Below are positions 26,600 through 36,964 of a stretch of 59,019 bases of DNA, one piece after another. The notes beneath the pieces are model-generated. The model ran no database searches. It was not told the origin of the DNA and worked only from the letters and a program-made list of their open reading frames with translations. The stretch is from Acidimicrobiales bacterium. GTDB lineage: Bacteria; Actinomycetota; Acidimicrobiia; Acidimicrobiales; VFJN01. The stretch covers positions 1 through 59,019 of the forward strand of contig DATHJB010000050.1 in assembly GCA_035316325.1 (NCBI GenBank). The letters are read 5' to 3'. The position numbers and the translations under genes are program-made. Every line of letters starts with the position of its first letter. Positions within the stretch are counted from its first letter, which is position 1.

Positions 26600-27280
26600 A
26601 TGCGACGTAGACGACTTCGCCTGGTGCTGTTCGCCGCCCTCGCCGGGGCGCTGCTGTTCGGGCTCGCCCGTCCGGCCAGCGCTCAGGAGGGCGAGGAGGG
26701 TGGGGACTTCGCCGACCACGCCACCGAGGAGTGCGCGCACCTGCTGGAGGAGGGCGGCGCGATCGACGACTGCCAAGAGGCGCCGAACCCGCTGCTCCCC
26801 GAGACCAACGAGATCATCTGGGGCGCCATCGGCTTCGGTGTGGTGTTCTTCTTCCTCGCCAAGTTCGGCATGCCCGCCATCAAGTCGACGATGGACGCTC
26901 GCACCGAGCGCATCCGCAGTGACCTGGCGTCGGCCGAGGAGCAGCGCGGCGAGGCCGAGCACATCCTCGCCGAGTACCGGGCGCAGCTGAACGACGCCAA
27001 GTCCGAGGCCGGGCGCATCATCGAGGAGAGCCGCCAGGCGGCCGACCAGATCAAGCGCGACCAGGAGGTCCGCCTCCAGGAGGAGCTGGCCGACCTGCGG
27101 ACCCGGGCGGTCGCCGACATCGACGCCGCCAAGAACCAGGCGATGTCCGACCTGCGGGGCGAAGTCGCCCAGCTGGCCATCGGCGCCGCCGAGGCGATCG
27201 TGCAGCGCAACCTCGATGCGTCGACGCAGCAGCAGCTCGTCGACCAGTACATCGACCAGATCGCGACCCGACGGTCGTAA
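26600..27280 (+). CDS. atpF: ATP synthase subunit b with an N-terminal signal peptide
   Basis: Peripheral stalk subunit of 226 aa. Residues 72-89 form the usual membrane anchor, followed by a long charged helix (about 95-210) with typical Ala/Glu/Arg content. Unusually, the protein starts with a classical signal peptide (MRRRRLRL, hydrophobic 9-21, cleavage after ASA near residue 28) and then about 40 acidic residues containing C45 and C58 before the anchor. These would lie outside the membrane. Normal b subunits have only a few residues there. ATG at 26600 is the only good start after GAGGGAG. Confidence 0.93.
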   Translation: MRRRRLRLVLFAALAGALLFGLARPASAQEGEEGGDFADHATEECAHLLEEGGAIDDCQEAPNPLLPETNEIIWGAIGFGVVFFFLAKFGMPAIKSTMDARTERIRSDLASAEEQRGEAEHILAEYRAQLNDAKSEAGRIIEESRQAADQIKRDQEVRLQEELADLRTRAVADIDAAKNQAMSDLRGEVAQLAIGAAEAIVQRNLDASTQQQLVDQYIDQIATRRS

Positions 27281-27292
27281 GGGGAGATCGCC

Positions 27293-27820
27293 ATGGCAGA
27301 CGATCGCATCGAGGCCTACGCCGAGGCTCTCTTCGGCGTGGCGCGGGCCGAGGGCTCGCTGGGCGAGGTCGAGGACGAGCTGTTCCGCTTCTCCCAGACG
27401 CTGCAGGGCTCCGACGAGCTGCGGGGTGCGCTCACCGACGAGCACATCCCCGCGGCGCGCCGCCAGCAGATCGTGGAGGACCTGCTCGACGGCAAGGCGT
27501 CGCGGGTCACCACCGCGCTGGTGTCGCTCGTGGTCGGCACGGGCCGGGCGCGTGACCTGCCGGCGATCATCCGCCAGCTGGTCGAGCGCAGCGCAGCCGA
27601 GGCCAACAAGGAGGTGGCCGAGGTGCGCACCGCGGTCAACCTCACCGCGGCGCAGCGCAAGAAGCTCACCGCGGCCCTCAACCAGGCCACCGGCAAGCAG
27701 GTCGAGCTGAAGGTCGTGGTCGACCCCTCGGTCCTGGGCGGCATCGTCGCCCAGGTCGGCGACACGGTGATCGACGGTTCGGTGCGCTCGCAGCTCGAAC
27801 AGCTCAAGCAGGCTCTCTAA
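27293..27820 (+). CDS. atpH: ATP synthase subunit delta
   Basis: A 175-aa soluble subunit that joins the stalk to the top of F1. The N-terminal helical bundle ('IEAYAEALFGVARAEG') and the C-terminal 'VDPSVLGGIVAQVGDTVIDGSVRSQLEQL' signature are both present. Delta is separate from b here, unlike the b-delta fusion of mycobacteria. It lies 12 bp after atpF. Confidence 0.95.
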   Translation: MADDRIEAYAEALFGVARAEGSLGEVEDELFRFSQTLQGSDELRGALTDEHIPAARRQQIVEDLLDGKASRVTTALVSLVVGTGRARDLPAIIRQLVERSAAEANKEVAEVRTAVNLTAAQRKKLTAALNQATGKQVELKVVVDPSVLGGIVAQVGDTVIDGSVRSQLEQLKQAL

Positions 27821-27839
27821 GGACGACTGAGGAACCGAC

Positions 27840-29381
27840 ATGGCAGAGCTGACCATCAACACCGCCGACATCACGGCGGCGCTCCGCAAGAACCTCGACG
27901 ACTTCAAGCCCGGCATCGAGACCGCCCAGGTCGGCCGGGTCAAGGAGGTCGGCGACGGCATCGCCACCGTCGTCGGGCTGCCCGAGGCGGCCGTCAACGA
28001 GCTGCTCGAGTTCGAGTCGGGCGTGCTCGGCCTGGCCCTCAACCTGGACGAGGAGTCGATCGGCGCCGTGGTGCTGGGCGAGGCGTCCGAGGTCCGCGAG
28101 GGCGAGGCCGTCAAGGCCACCCACCGCATCCTCGAGGTGCCGGTGGGCGACGGCCTGCTCGGACGGGTCGTCGACGGCCTCGGCCAACCGGTCGACGGGA
28201 AGGGTCCGCTCGCCAACACCCAGCCGCGCCGCATGGAGATCCAGGCGCCCGGCATCATGGGTCGCAAGCCGGTGCACGAGCCGTTGCAGACCGGCATCAA
28301 GGCCATCGACTCGATGACCCCCATCGGCCGGGGCCAGCGCGAGCTGATCATCGGCGACCGCAAGACCGGCAAGACCACGATCGCCATCGACACGATCCTC
28401 AACCAGCGTGGCCTGGGCGTGAAGTGCATCTACGTGGCGGTGGGCCTCAAGGAGTCGACCGTCGCCAACACGGTCGCCACCCTCGAGGAGCACGGCGCCC
28501 TGGAGTACACGGTGGTCGTCGTGGCCGGTGCGTCCGACCCGTCGCCGTTCAAGTACCTGGCGCCCTACGCCGGCTGCGCCATGGGTCAGCACTGGATGGA
28601 GAACGCCGAGCACGCCCTGGTCGTGTACGACGACCTGTCCAAGCAGGCCGAGGCCTACCGCCAGATCTCGCTGCTGCTGCGCCGCCCGCCGGGCCGCGAG
28701 GCCTACCCGGGCGACGTGTTCTACCTGCACAGCCGGCTGCTGGAGCGGGCCGCCAAGCTGAGCGACGAGCTGGGCGCCGGCTCGCTCACCGCGCTGCCGA
28801 TCATCGAGACCAAGGCCGGCGACATCTCGGCCTACATCCCGACCAACGTGATCTCGATCACCGACGGCCAGGTCTTCCTGCAGGACGACCTGTTCAAGTC
28901 GGGTGTGCGCCCGGCCTTCGACACCGGCCAGTCGGTGTCCCGCGTGGGTGGCGCCGCCCAGATCAAGGCCATGAAGAAGGCCGTCGGCACGCTCAAGGGC
29001 GACCTGTCCCAGTTCCGTGAGCTGGAGTCGTTCGCGGCGTTCGGCTCCGAGCTCGACAAGGTGTCGCAGGCCCAGCTCGACCGCGGCTATCGCCTGGTCG
29101 AGCTGCTCAAGCAGCCGCTCAACAGCCCGATGCCGGTCGAGGAGCAGGTGGTGTCGCTGTACGCGGCCACCAACGGCTACCTCGACCCGGTGCCGGTCGA
29201 CGAGGTGAAGCGCTTCGAGGCCGAGCTCATCGACTGGTTCCGCGGCCGTCACCGCGGTCTGCTCGACGGCATCAAGTCGTCCGGCGACATCGCCGACATC
29301 CCCGCCTTCGAGGCCGCGATCAAGGAGTTCGGCGAGTCGTTCTCCTGGGAAGAGACCGCTGACGCCGAGGCACAGGGCTAG
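27840..29381 (+). CDS. atpA: ATP synthase subunit alpha
   Basis: Non-catalytic F1 nucleotide-binding subunit, 513 aa. The P-loop GDRKTGKT is at 172-179; '[21 protein letters not shown]' and '[11 protein letters not shown]' are standard, and the arginine finger is in '[10 protein letters not shown]'. The N-terminal beta barrel and C-terminal helical domain are complete. Located between atpH and atpG. Confidence 0.97.
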   Translation: MAELTINTADITAALRKNLDDFKPGIETAQVGRVKEVGDGIATVVGLPEAAVNELLEFESGVLGLALNLDEESIGAVVLGEASEVREGEAVKATHRILEVPVGDGLLGRVVDGLGQPVDGKGPLANTQPRRMEIQAPGIMGRKPVHEPLQTGIKAIDSMTPIGRGQRELIIGDRKTGKTTIAIDTILNQRGLGVKCIYVAVGLKESTVANTVATLEEHGALEYTVVVVAGASDPSPFKYLAPYAGCAMGQHWMENAEHALVVYDDLSKQAEAYRQISLLLRRPPGREAYPGDVFYLHSRLLERAAKLSDELGAGSLTALPIIETKAGDISAYIPTNVISITDGQVFLQDDLFKSGVRPAFDTGQSVSRVGGAAQIKAMKKAVGTLKGDLSQFRELESFAAFGSELDKVSQAQLDRGYRLVELLKQPLNSPMPVEEQVVSLYAATNGYLDPVPVDEVKRFEAELIDWFRGRHRGLLDGIKSSGDIADIPAFEAAIKEFGESFSWEETADAEAQG

Positions 29382-29395
29382 GGAGGGATCGTCCC

Positions 29396-30364
29396 GTGGC
29401 TGGAGGTCAGGAGAGGACGCTGCGCCGGCGGATCAAGTCGGTGCAGTCGACCAAGAAGATCACCAAGGCGATGGAGCTGATCGCCGCGAGCCGGATCGTG
29501 AAGGCCCAGCAGCGGGTGGCCGCGGCGCGGCCCTACAGCGAGCGCATCACCGCGGTGATCCGCAACCTCGCGGCTGCCGGCGCCGGTGGCGGTTCGCCGC
29601 TGCTGGTCGAGCGGGAGACCGTGTCGACCATCGCCTACGTGGTCGTGTCGGCCGACCGGGGTCTGTGCGGCGCCTACAACTCGTCGGTGATCCGGGAGGC
29701 CGAGCGCGAGATGCTGGCCCGCCGGGCCGAGGGCGTCGAGACCCGGCTGATCACGGTCGGCAAGAAGGCCGCCGGCTACTTCCGGTTCCGGGGCTGGCAC
29801 ATCGACGAGGGCTTCCAGGGCTTCGCCGACCAGCCCGCCTACGAGGACGCCCGCCGCATCGCCGAGTTCGTCGTCGAGCGGTTCGAGGCCGGCGAGTACG
29901 ACCAGGTCCAGCTCGTCTACACCCAGTTCCTCTCCGCGGCGTCGCAGCGGGTGGTCACCCGGCGGTTCGTGCCGCTCGACCCCTCGATGCTGGAGCAGGC
30001 CTCCGACGGGCCGGCCGCCGACTACGAGTTCGAGCCGAGCCCGCAGGAGATCCTCGACAGCCTGCTGCCCCGCTACGCCGAGGCCCGCCTGTACGCGGCG
30101 CTCCTCGACGGTGCGGCGTCGTTCCTGGCCGCCCAGCAGCGGGCCATGAAGTCGGCCACCGACAACGCCGAAGATCTGATCACCAAGTACACCCGGGCGA
30201 TGAACCGGGCCCGGCAGGACGCCATCACCACCGAGATCATGGAGATCGTCGGTGGTGCCGAGGCGCTGCGGGCCGCCCAGAGCGGTCGCGGCGACCTGCT
30301 CATCGACCACGCCCTGACGTCCGCCGACGTCCTGTCCGCCAACCTCGACCCCGCGCGCCGGTAG
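29396..30364 (+). CDS. atpG: ATP synthase subunit gamma
   Basis: Central rotor shaft, 322 aa. The N-terminal coiled-coil helix ('RRRIKSVQSTKKITKAMELIAASRI') and the C-terminal helix ('SATDNAEDLITKYTRAMNRARQDAITTEIMEIVGGAEAL', described by its 30120-30270 span) are typical. GTG 29396 follows GGGAGGG. Confidence 0.95.
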   Translation: MAGGQERTLRRRIKSVQSTKKITKAMELIAASRIVKAQQRVAAARPYSERITAVIRNLAAAGAGGGSPLLVERETVSTIAYVVVSADRGLCGAYNSSVIREAEREMLARRAEGVETRLITVGKKAAGYFRFRGWHIDEGFQGFADQPAYEDARRIAEFVVERFEAGEYDQVQLVYTQFLSAASQRVVTRRFVPLDPSMLEQASDGPAADYEFEPSPQEILDSLLPRYAEARLYAALLDGAASFLAAQQRAMKSATDNAEDLITKYTRAMNRARQDAITTEIMEIVGGAEALRAAQSGRGDLLIDHALTSADVLSANLDPARR

Positions 30365-31852
<1,488 letters not shown>

Positions 31853-31862
31853 GGTCGTTGCG

Positions 31863-32303
31863 ATGACTCTGCAGGTCGAGCTGGTGTCGCCCGAGCGGAT
31901 CCTGTACTCGGGCGAGGCCGAGTCCGTGCTGTGCCGGACGGTGGGCGGTGGCGACATCGCCTTCTACGGCGGCCACTCCCCGTTCGTGGGGGCGCTCGAC
32001 GTGGGCGTCGTGGTGGTCCGCACGCCGGAGGGCGCCGCCGACGAGACCGTCGCCGTCCACGGTGGGTTCGTGGAGGTGTCGTCCTCCGCCGGTTCGGGCG
32101 ACGAGGGCCCTGCCACCACGGTGACGATCCTGTCGGACGTGGCCGAGCTGCGCAGCCAGATCGACGTCGACCGGGCCCAGGCCGCCAAGGAGCGGGCCGA
32201 GGCCGCCCTGCGCGACGGCGACGACGCCGAGGTGCGGGCGGCGCTCAAGCGGGCCGAGGTACGCCTGTCGGTGGCCGAGGCCGGCACCGCCGTCACCCAC
32301 TGA
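31863..32303 (+). CDS. atpC: ATP synthase subunit epsilon
   Basis: A 146-aa subunit regulating F1. The N-terminal beta sandwich is recognisable ('LQVELVSPERILYSGEAESV', 'GGHSPFVGALDVGVV') and the C-terminal helical hairpin is Ala/Glu/Arg-rich ('RAQAAKERAEAALR'). It contains a short extra Ser/Gly/Asp loop near 75-85. Last gene of the operon, followed by a small tandem repeat. Confidence 0.92.
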   Translation: MTLQVELVSPERILYSGEAESVLCRTVGGGDIAFYGGHSPFVGALDVGVVVVRTPEGAADETVAVHGGFVEVSSSAGSGDEGPATTVTILSDVAELRSQIDVDRAQAAKERAEAALRDGDDAEVRAALKRAEVRLSVAEAGTAVTH

Positions 32304-32311
32304 TCTCCCAC

Positions 32312-32343
32312 CCTCCCGACCTCCCGACCTCCCGACCTCCCGA
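32312..32343. repeat. Four tandem copies of the 8-mer CCTCCCGA
   Basis: Four exact head-to-tail copies (32 bp) lie between atpC and the S4-domain gene. It is a pyrimidine-rich run on the plus strand. It could be a slippage product, a C-rich Rho loading site at the end of the atp transcript, or both; the sequence alone does not decide. Confidence 0.85.
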
Positions 32344-32361
32344 CCCTGGCACGATGGTGCC

Positions 32362-32730
32362 GTGGAGGTGACGAGGGTCGACCGGTGGCTGTGGGCGGTC
32401 CGGGTGTACAAGACCCGGTCGGCGGCCACCGACGCCTGCCGGGGTGGGCACGTGCGGGTGAACGGGTCGTCGGCCAAGCCGGCGACGTCGGTGCGGGTCG
32501 GCGACCGGGTCGACGCCACCGTCCCCGGTGGCCGGCTGCGGATGCTGGAGGTCGCCCGGGTGATCGACAAGCGGGTCGGCGCCCCGGTGGCGGCCGCGTG
32601 CCTGGTCGACCACAGCCCGCCGCCGGAGCGTGAGGACGGCCCCCGGCTCGTCCCGTTCGCCCGTGATGCGGGCACAGGACGTCCGACCAAGCGCGACCGC
32701 CGCCGCCTCGACCGCTTCCGCTCGAACTAG
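32362..32730 (+). CDS. S4-domain RNA-binding protein (Hsp15/RqcP-like)
   Basis: A 122-aa protein with an N-terminal S4 domain (about 4-55: 'RVDRWLWAVRVYKTRSAATDAC', 'VRVNG') and a basic, Arg-rich tail. Hsp15 family members bind 50S subunits that carry nascent chains after stalled translation; RqcP-type relatives assist ribosome quality control. GTG 32362 lies 7 nt after CACGAT. It is monocistronic and convergent with a hydrolase gene. Confidence 0.85.
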   Translation: MEVTRVDRWLWAVRVYKTRSAATDACRGGHVRVNGSSAKPATSVRVGDRVDATVPGGRLRMLEVARVIDKRVGAPVAAACLVDHSPPPEREDGPRLVPFARDAGTGRPTKRDRRRLDRFRSN

Positions 32731-32739
32731 AGCGACCGA

Positions 32740-32792
32740 CCGAAACTTCGACGGAGATGGCGCCATAGCGACGCGCTCTGTCGAGGTTTCGG
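32740..32792. terminator. Dyad terminator between the S4 gene and a convergent hydrolase
   Basis: A 17-bp inverted repeat with two mismatches (CCGAAACTTCGACGGAG at 32740-32756; partner at 32776-32792) separates two converging genes and abuts the hydrolase stop at 32795. Its GAAACTTCGAC core recurs in the dyad at 34446-34496. Confidence 0.7.
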
Positions 32793-32794
32793 GA

Positions 32795-33595
32795 TCAGGC
32801 GAGGCCCATGAAGCCGCTGACCAGGCGGGGCCAGTCGCGGATCTGGCGCAGGGTGCGGGCGACGTGGAGGTCGGCGCGGGGGAGGATCTCGGCCAGCGCC
32901 TCGGCGGTGCCCAGCGGGTGGGCGGGGTCGGTGTCCCAGGCGAGGATCAGCGCCGGCTGCTGCAGCTGGGCCAGCTGGTCGGCCGACGGCAGGTCCGACG
33001 CCGCCGCGCCCCGCAGCACCGCCGGCAACAGGTCCGGGTGGACCGCCGGGAGGTTCGAGCCGCTGTTGGGCATGCTCATCAGGATCGGCGGGCGGACGTC
33101 GACGCCCACCGCCAGCAGGCCCTCGTCGTCGCCCTGGGAGCGGACGTAGGCGGCGTTGGTGCGGTAGTGCTCGGCCACGGCGGCGTGGTTCTCCCAGGCG
33201 GCCGGGGGTGTGACCAGCACGAGCCGGTCGATGCGGTCGGGGGCGGCGAGCGCGGCCTCGATCACGGTGGCGCAGCCCATCGAGGCGCCCCCGGCGGCGA
33301 AGCGGGGGATGCCGAGGGCGTCGGCCAGGCCCACCAGGTCGCGCCCCAGCTCGCCCCACGAGTACGCCGCCACGTTGTTGGTGCCGCGCGACTCGCCGTG
33401 GCCCCGGGCGTCGTAGCGGACCCAGCGCCAGCGCTGCTCGACCACCGCGCTCCAGTCGAACAGCCCGTCCTGGTCCTCATGGGCGCGGCTGCTCATCAGC
33501 CCGTGGCACCACACGAAAGCGGGACCGTCTGCGCCGATGATCTCGACCATCAGGTCCGCGCCCCGCACGGCGACTCGCCCAGCATGAGCGGACAT
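32795..33595 (-). CDS. Alpha/beta-fold hydrolase
   Basis: A 266-aa hydrolase with the oxyanion 'CHGLMSS', 'YDARGHGES', the nucleophile S105 in 'GGASMGC', an acid in 'AWDTDPAHP' and a late His in 'ADLHVA'. Family members hydrolyse esters or ring-cleavage products; the substrate is unknown. The ATG at 33595 has GGGGAG five bases upstream and is preferred over an earlier ATG at 33616. It is divergent from an SDR gene, sharing a compact promoter region. Confidence 0.82.
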   Translation of the reverse strand: MSAHAGRVAVRGADLMVEIIGADGPAFVWCHGLMSSRAHEDQDGLFDWSAVVEQRWRWVRYDARGHGESRGTNNVAAYSWGELGRDLVGLADALGIPRFAAGGASMGCATVIEAALAAPDRIDRLVLVTPPAAWENHAAVAEHYRTNAAYVRSQGDDEGLLAVGVDVRPPILMSMPNSGSNLPAVHPDLLPAVLRGAAASDLPSADQLAQLQQPALILAWDTDPAHPLGTAEALAEILPRADLHVARTLRQIRDWPRLVSGFMGLA

Positions 33596-33639
33596 GCTGC
33601 TCCCCGCGGCAGCCATAGCCGGGAGTTTATGCTCACGCA
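33596..33639. promoter_or_regulatory. Overlapping divergent promoters of hydrolase and SDR genes
   Basis: In this 44-bp gap TAAACT on the minus strand (33624-33629) and TATGCT on the plus strand (33628-33633) overlap as back-to-back -10-like boxes. The plus-strand box is 6 nt from the SDR start, implying a leaderless mRNA; the minus-strand one gives a leader with a ribosome site. Mutually exclusive firing is inferred. Confidence 0.4.
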
Positions 33640-34443
33640 ATGCCCAGGACGTGGTCTTCTGCGTTGGTGACCGGAGCTTCGTCGGGGATCGGGCGGGCGA
33701 TGGCACGTCAGCTCGCCGCCGAGGGCACCGGGCTCGTGGTGGTGGCGCGCGACACGGCGCGGCTGGAGGAGCTGGCCAAGGAGATCGCCGGCGCCTCCAC
33801 GACAGCGCCGTCGGTCGACGTCGAGGTCGAGGTCCTGACCGCCGATCTGGCCGACCCCACCCAGCTGGCGGACGTCGAGGCCCGGCTGCGTGACGCCGGC
33901 CGTCCCGTCGATCTGCTGGTGAACAACGCCGGCTTCGGCACCTACGGCCCGTTCGCCGACCTGTCGATCGACGGGGAGGAGCGGGAGATCCGGGTGAACG
34001 TGCTGGCCGTGGTGCGGCTGGCCCACGCCGCCTTGGGTGCGATGCGGGAACGGGGGAGCGGCACGATCCTCAACGTCTCGTCGGTGGCGGGCCTGCAGGC
34101 GACGCCGGGCAATGCCACCTACGGCGCCACCAAGGCGTTCGTCGCCAGCTTCAGCGAGGCGCTGCACGAGGAGACGTTGGGCTCCGGCGTGCAGGTGAGC
34201 ATGGTGCTGCCGGGCTTCACCCGCACCGAGTTCCAGGAGCGGGCCGGCATCGGGGGCCGGAAGATCCCGTCGTTCGCCTGGCAGGACGCGGAGACCTGCG
34301 CCCGCCAGGCCCTCGACGCGGCCCGCTCCAACAAGCCCTTCTTCGTCCCCGGCCTCCTCAACCGCACCGCCGCCGCCACGCTCGACCTGCTCCCCCGCGG
34401 CCTCACCCGCCGCGCCGCCGCCCGCTTCGCCCAACGCCTCTAA
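33640..34443 (+). CDS. Short-chain dehydrogenase/reductase
   Basis: A 267-aa classical SDR. It has the cofactor motif TGASSGIG near residue 12, 'NNAGFG' and the catalytic Ser (NVSSVAG), Tyr and Lys (YGATK). An Arg just after the second strand ('VVARD') suggests preference for NADP(H). The C-terminal part resembles the DltE/YqjQ-like group that reduces acyl or keto groups of lipids. The gene is convergent with the DUF4143 ATPase and ends at a perfect dyad. Confidence 0.9.
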   Translation: MPRTWSSALVTGASSGIGRAMARQLAAEGTGLVVVARDTARLEELAKEIAGASTTAPSVDVEVEVLTADLADPTQLADVEARLRDAGRPVDLLVNNAGFGTYGPFADLSIDGEEREIRVNVLAVVRLAHAALGAMRERGSGTILNVSSVAGLQATPGNATYGATKAFVASFSEALHEETLGSGVQVSMVLPGFTRTEFQERAGIGGRKIPSFAWQDAETCARQALDAARSNKPFFVPGLLNRTAAATLDLLPRGLTRRAAARFAQRL

Positions 34444-34445
34444 CC

Positions 34446-34496
34446 CGAAACTTCGACAGAAACGGTCGCTATAGCGCTGTTTCTGTCGAAGTTTCG
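34446..34496. terminator. Perfect 18-bp dyad terminator between SDR and ATPase genes
   Basis: CGAAACTTCGACAGAAAC at 34446-34463 is exactly complementary to 34479-34496, with a 15-nt loop containing CGCTATAGCG, itself palindromic. It fills the gap between two converging genes and lacks a U-tract on either side, so it would serve both directions. Confidence 0.75.
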
Positions 34497-34500
34497 TCGT

Positions 34501-35766
34501 CTAGGCGAGCTCCCAAAGAGCGCTCACCGGCATCGCCCGGAGACGGGGGCCGAAGGAGAGGGTTTCGGGCCCGGTGTAGAGGACGACGCCGACGACGAGA
34601 TCGTCCCCGATGCGGTCGGCGAGGTGGCGGAGGCCGGCGAAGTCGTCGGAGCGAACGGTGGATGACGCCTTGACCTCGATGCCGACGACCTGCCCTCGCC
34701 GGTTCTCCAGCACGGCGTCGACCTCGACCTTGTCCTTGGTGCGGTAGTGGAACAGCTCGGCCCGCTCCTCCGACCACGTCAGCTGGCGCGCCAGCTCCAT
34801 CAGGACGAATCCTTCGAGGAGCGGGCCGAACTGACCTCCTGGTCGGACGAGGGCGCGATCGTCGGCGCCGAGGAGGTTCGTCGCGACGCCCGAGTCGACG
34901 AAGGCGACCTTCGGGGTCGCAACGGAGCGACGACTCACGTTGCGCGACCACGCCGGGATCCGCTTGATGAGGAAGACCTCCTCCAGGAGGCTCAGATAGC
35001 GACGCACCGTGCTGGCGGAAAGCCCGATGTCGCTGCCCAGAGGATGCTCCACCAACAGTTGGCCGGAGCGTGCCGCGACCAGGCGCAGCAGTGCCTGCAT
35101 CTCCCGGGTCCGCTCGATCTCCGACAGCTGGCTCACGTCACGGGCGATGAGGTCCGTCGTGTAGGCGTCGAAGAACCGCTCCCGCCGCCGGGCGTTCGTT
35201 CGTGCCACGGCCTCGGGGAAGCCACCGCGCACGACACGCTCCGCATACTCGTGCCGCGTCACCGACGACGAGTGCCGGAGCTTCTCGCCGTCGGAGAACA
35301 GGGCGTCGACGAACCTCTCCGGCCGACCGTCGATCTCACCCTGGGAGAAGGGCCAGAGCTCGATCGTCTCCATGCGGCCCGGTAGAGCGTCGGGGAGGGC
35401 TCGCAGGCCGAGGACGCGTGCCGAGCCGGTCAGGAGGAAGCGCCCGGGCCGTATGTCGGTGTCGACCTGCTCCTTGATCGCCAGCAGTAGCTCCGGCGCC
35501 CGCTGGATCTCGTCGATCACCATGAGGTCGGAGAAGGCGACGAACCCGGCTGGGTCCGATTGGGCGGACTGGAGCGTCGCCGACCGGTCGAGGTTGCGCC
35601 ACTCGGCGTCGTCCCCCTTGGCGACCTGGCGGACCAAGGTGCTCTTGCCGGACTGCCGTGCCCCGGCCACCAGCACCACGCGCGTGTCGGCCATGGCGTC
35701 GGCGACGAGCTGCTCGGCGCGTCGAGGGACGACCCTGCCGAGCGGGGTGGTGGCGTCCGGCTTCAC
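34501..35766 (-). CDS. AAA ATPase with DUF4143 domain
   Basis: A 421-aa protein. The N-terminal AAA_14 domain has Walker A 'GARQSGKST' (35-43), Walker B 'LMVIDEIQ' and sensor 'LLTGSARV'. A winged-helix segment follows ('LGLSASTVRRYLSLLEEVFLI'-type, roughly 245-275), and the C-terminal DUF4143 part ends with a PD-(D/E)xK-like core ('KVEVDAVLE...GIEVKA'). Such proteins are scattered, laterally mobile and of unproven role; links to genome defence or toxin control have been suggested. Codon use is somewhat less biased than in neighbours, in line with transfer. Confidence 0.88.
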   Translation of the reverse strand: MKPDATTPLGRVVPRRAEQLVADAMADTRVVLVAGARQSGKSTLVRQVAKGDDAEWRNLDRSATLQSAQSDPAGFVAFSDLMVIDEIQRAPELLLAIKEQVDTDIRPGRFLLTGSARVLGLRALPDALPGRMETIELWPFSQGEIDGRPERFVDALFSDGEKLRHSSSVTRHEYAERVVRGGFPEAVARTNARRRERFFDAYTTDLIARDVSQLSEIERTREMQALLRLVAARSGQLLVEHPLGSDIGLSASTVRRYLSLLEEVFLIKRIPAWSRNVSRRSVATPKVAFVDSGVATNLLGADDRALVRPGGQFGPLLEGFVLMELARQLTWSEERAELFHYRTKDKVEVDAVLENRRGQVVGIEVKASSTVRSDDFAGLRHLADRIGDDLVVGVVLYTGPETLSFGPRLRAMPVSALWELA

Positions 35767-35801
35767 CTCGTCAGGATGGCACGGGACCGTGATGTGGTGG
35801 T

Positions 35802-35835
35802 GAATTGGTCGCCATGTCGCTGACGAATTGGTCGC
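35802..35835. repeat. Direct repeat GAATTGGTCGC (two exact copies) upstream of the ATPase gene
   Basis: Exact 11-mers at 35802-35812 and 35825-35835, followed by degenerate relatives (CTTGGACGCC, GTTGGCGTC) up to about 35870. They occupy the 138-bp gap between the glpX stop and the ATPase start, so they could be an operator array for the ATPase gene or traces of the insertion that brought it. No gene is seen in the gap. Confidence 0.6.
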
Positions 35836-35904
35836 TGGTCCGTCGGCGACTTGGACGCCGAGTTGGCGTCTGCGCTGCGGCGGCGTTGCGGTAGGGGTTC
35901 TCTG

Positions 35905-36897
35905 TCAGGCGAAGTCGATGGAGGAGAAGTTGGCGAGCTTCGCGAGGCGGTGGGTGGCGCTCACGAGGCGGACGGTGCCGGACTTCGAGCGCATGACCAG
36001 CGACTGCGTGGTGGCGCTGTCGGCGGCGTAGTGCACGCCCTTGAGCACCTCGCCGTCGGTGATGCCGGTGACGGCGAAGAAGCAGTTGTCGCCCGCCACC
36101 AGCACGTCGGTGGTGAGCACCTGCTCGAGGTCGTAGCCGGCGTCGAGGGCGGCCCGGCGCTCGCCGTCGTTGCGGGGCCACAGCCGCCCCTGGATCTCGC
36201 CGCCCATGCACTTCAGCGCCGCCGCGGCGATGACGCCCTCGGGGGTGCCGCCGATGCCGAAGAGGACGTCGGCGCCGGTGTCGGGCCAGGCGGTGGACAC
36301 GGCGCCGATCACGTCGCCGTCCTGGATCAACCGGATCCGGGCCCCGGCGGCCCGTACCTCCTCGATGAGCGGCTGGTGGCGCTCGCGGTCGAGGATCACG
36401 GCGGTGACGTCGCGCACCGACTCGCCCTTGGCCTTGGCCACCGCGTGCAGGTTCTCGGTGGGCGTCTTGGCGATGTCGACGGAACCCACGGCCTCGGGCC
36501 CGACGGCGATCTTCTCCATGTAGACGCACGGGCCGGGGTTGAACATCGTGCCCCGCTCCGACACGGCGATCACCGAGATGGCGTTGCCGCGCCCCAGCGC
36601 GGTGAGCGTGGTGCCCTCCACCGGATCGACGGCGATGTCGGTGGCCGGGCCGGTGCCTCCACCCACCTGCTCGCCGTTGAACAGCATCGGGGCCTCGTCC
36701 TTCTCGCCCTCGCCGATCACGACGATCCCGTCCATCGGCACGCTGTCGAGCACGATGCGCATCGCGTCGACGGCGGCCCCGTCGGCCCCGTTCTTGTCGC
36801 CCCGCCCCATCCAGCGTGAGGCGGCGAGCGCGGCTGCCTCCGTCACCCGGACGAGCTCGAGGGCGAGGTTCCGGTCCGGGCGCTGCTTGTCGGTCAT
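35905..36897 (-). CDS. glpX: Fructose-1,6-bisphosphatase class II
   Basis: Hydrolyses fructose-1,6-bisphosphate in gluconeogenesis. The 330-aa protein shows GlpX motifs: '[11 protein letters not shown]', '[15 protein letters not shown]', '[10 protein letters not shown]' and '[16 protein letters not shown]'. Metal ligands are in the first three. The ATG at 36897 fits the family N-terminus. It is divergent from the acidic-protein gene, with a small inverted repeat between them. Confidence 0.95.
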   Translation of the reverse strand: MTDKQRPDRNLALELVRVTEAAALAASRWMGRGDKNGADGAAVDAMRIVLDSVPMDGIVVIGEGEKDEAPMLFNGEQVGGGTGPATDIAVDPVEGTTLTALGRGNAISVIAVSERGTMFNPGPCVYMEKIAVGPEAVGSVDIAKTPTENLHAVAKAKGESVRDVTAVILDRERHQPLIEEVRAAGARIRLIQDGDVIGAVSTAWPDTGADVLFGIGGTPEGVIAAAALKCMGGEIQGRLWPRNDGERRAALDAGYDLEQVLTTDVLVAGDNCFFAVTGITDGEVLKGVHYAADSATTQSLVMRSKSGTVRLVSATHRLAKLANFSSIDFA

Positions 36898-36899
36898 GC

Positions 36900-36946
36900 C
36901 CTCGGACCCTAGTTGCGGGCGCGATGCTCTCCCCAGTGGTCCGAGG
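36900..36946. promoter_or_regulatory. Inverted repeat in the glpX / acidic protein divergent promoter
   Basis: CCTCGGACC (36900-36908) and GGTCCGAGG (36938-36946) form a 9-bp interrupted dyad with a 29-nt centre, just upstream of glpX and before TTGAAT (36951-36956), which is 8 nt from the plus-strand GTG. It could be an operator pair or the stem of a leader hairpin. Confidence 0.4.
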
Positions 36947-36964
36947 CTGCTTGAATGAACCCCC

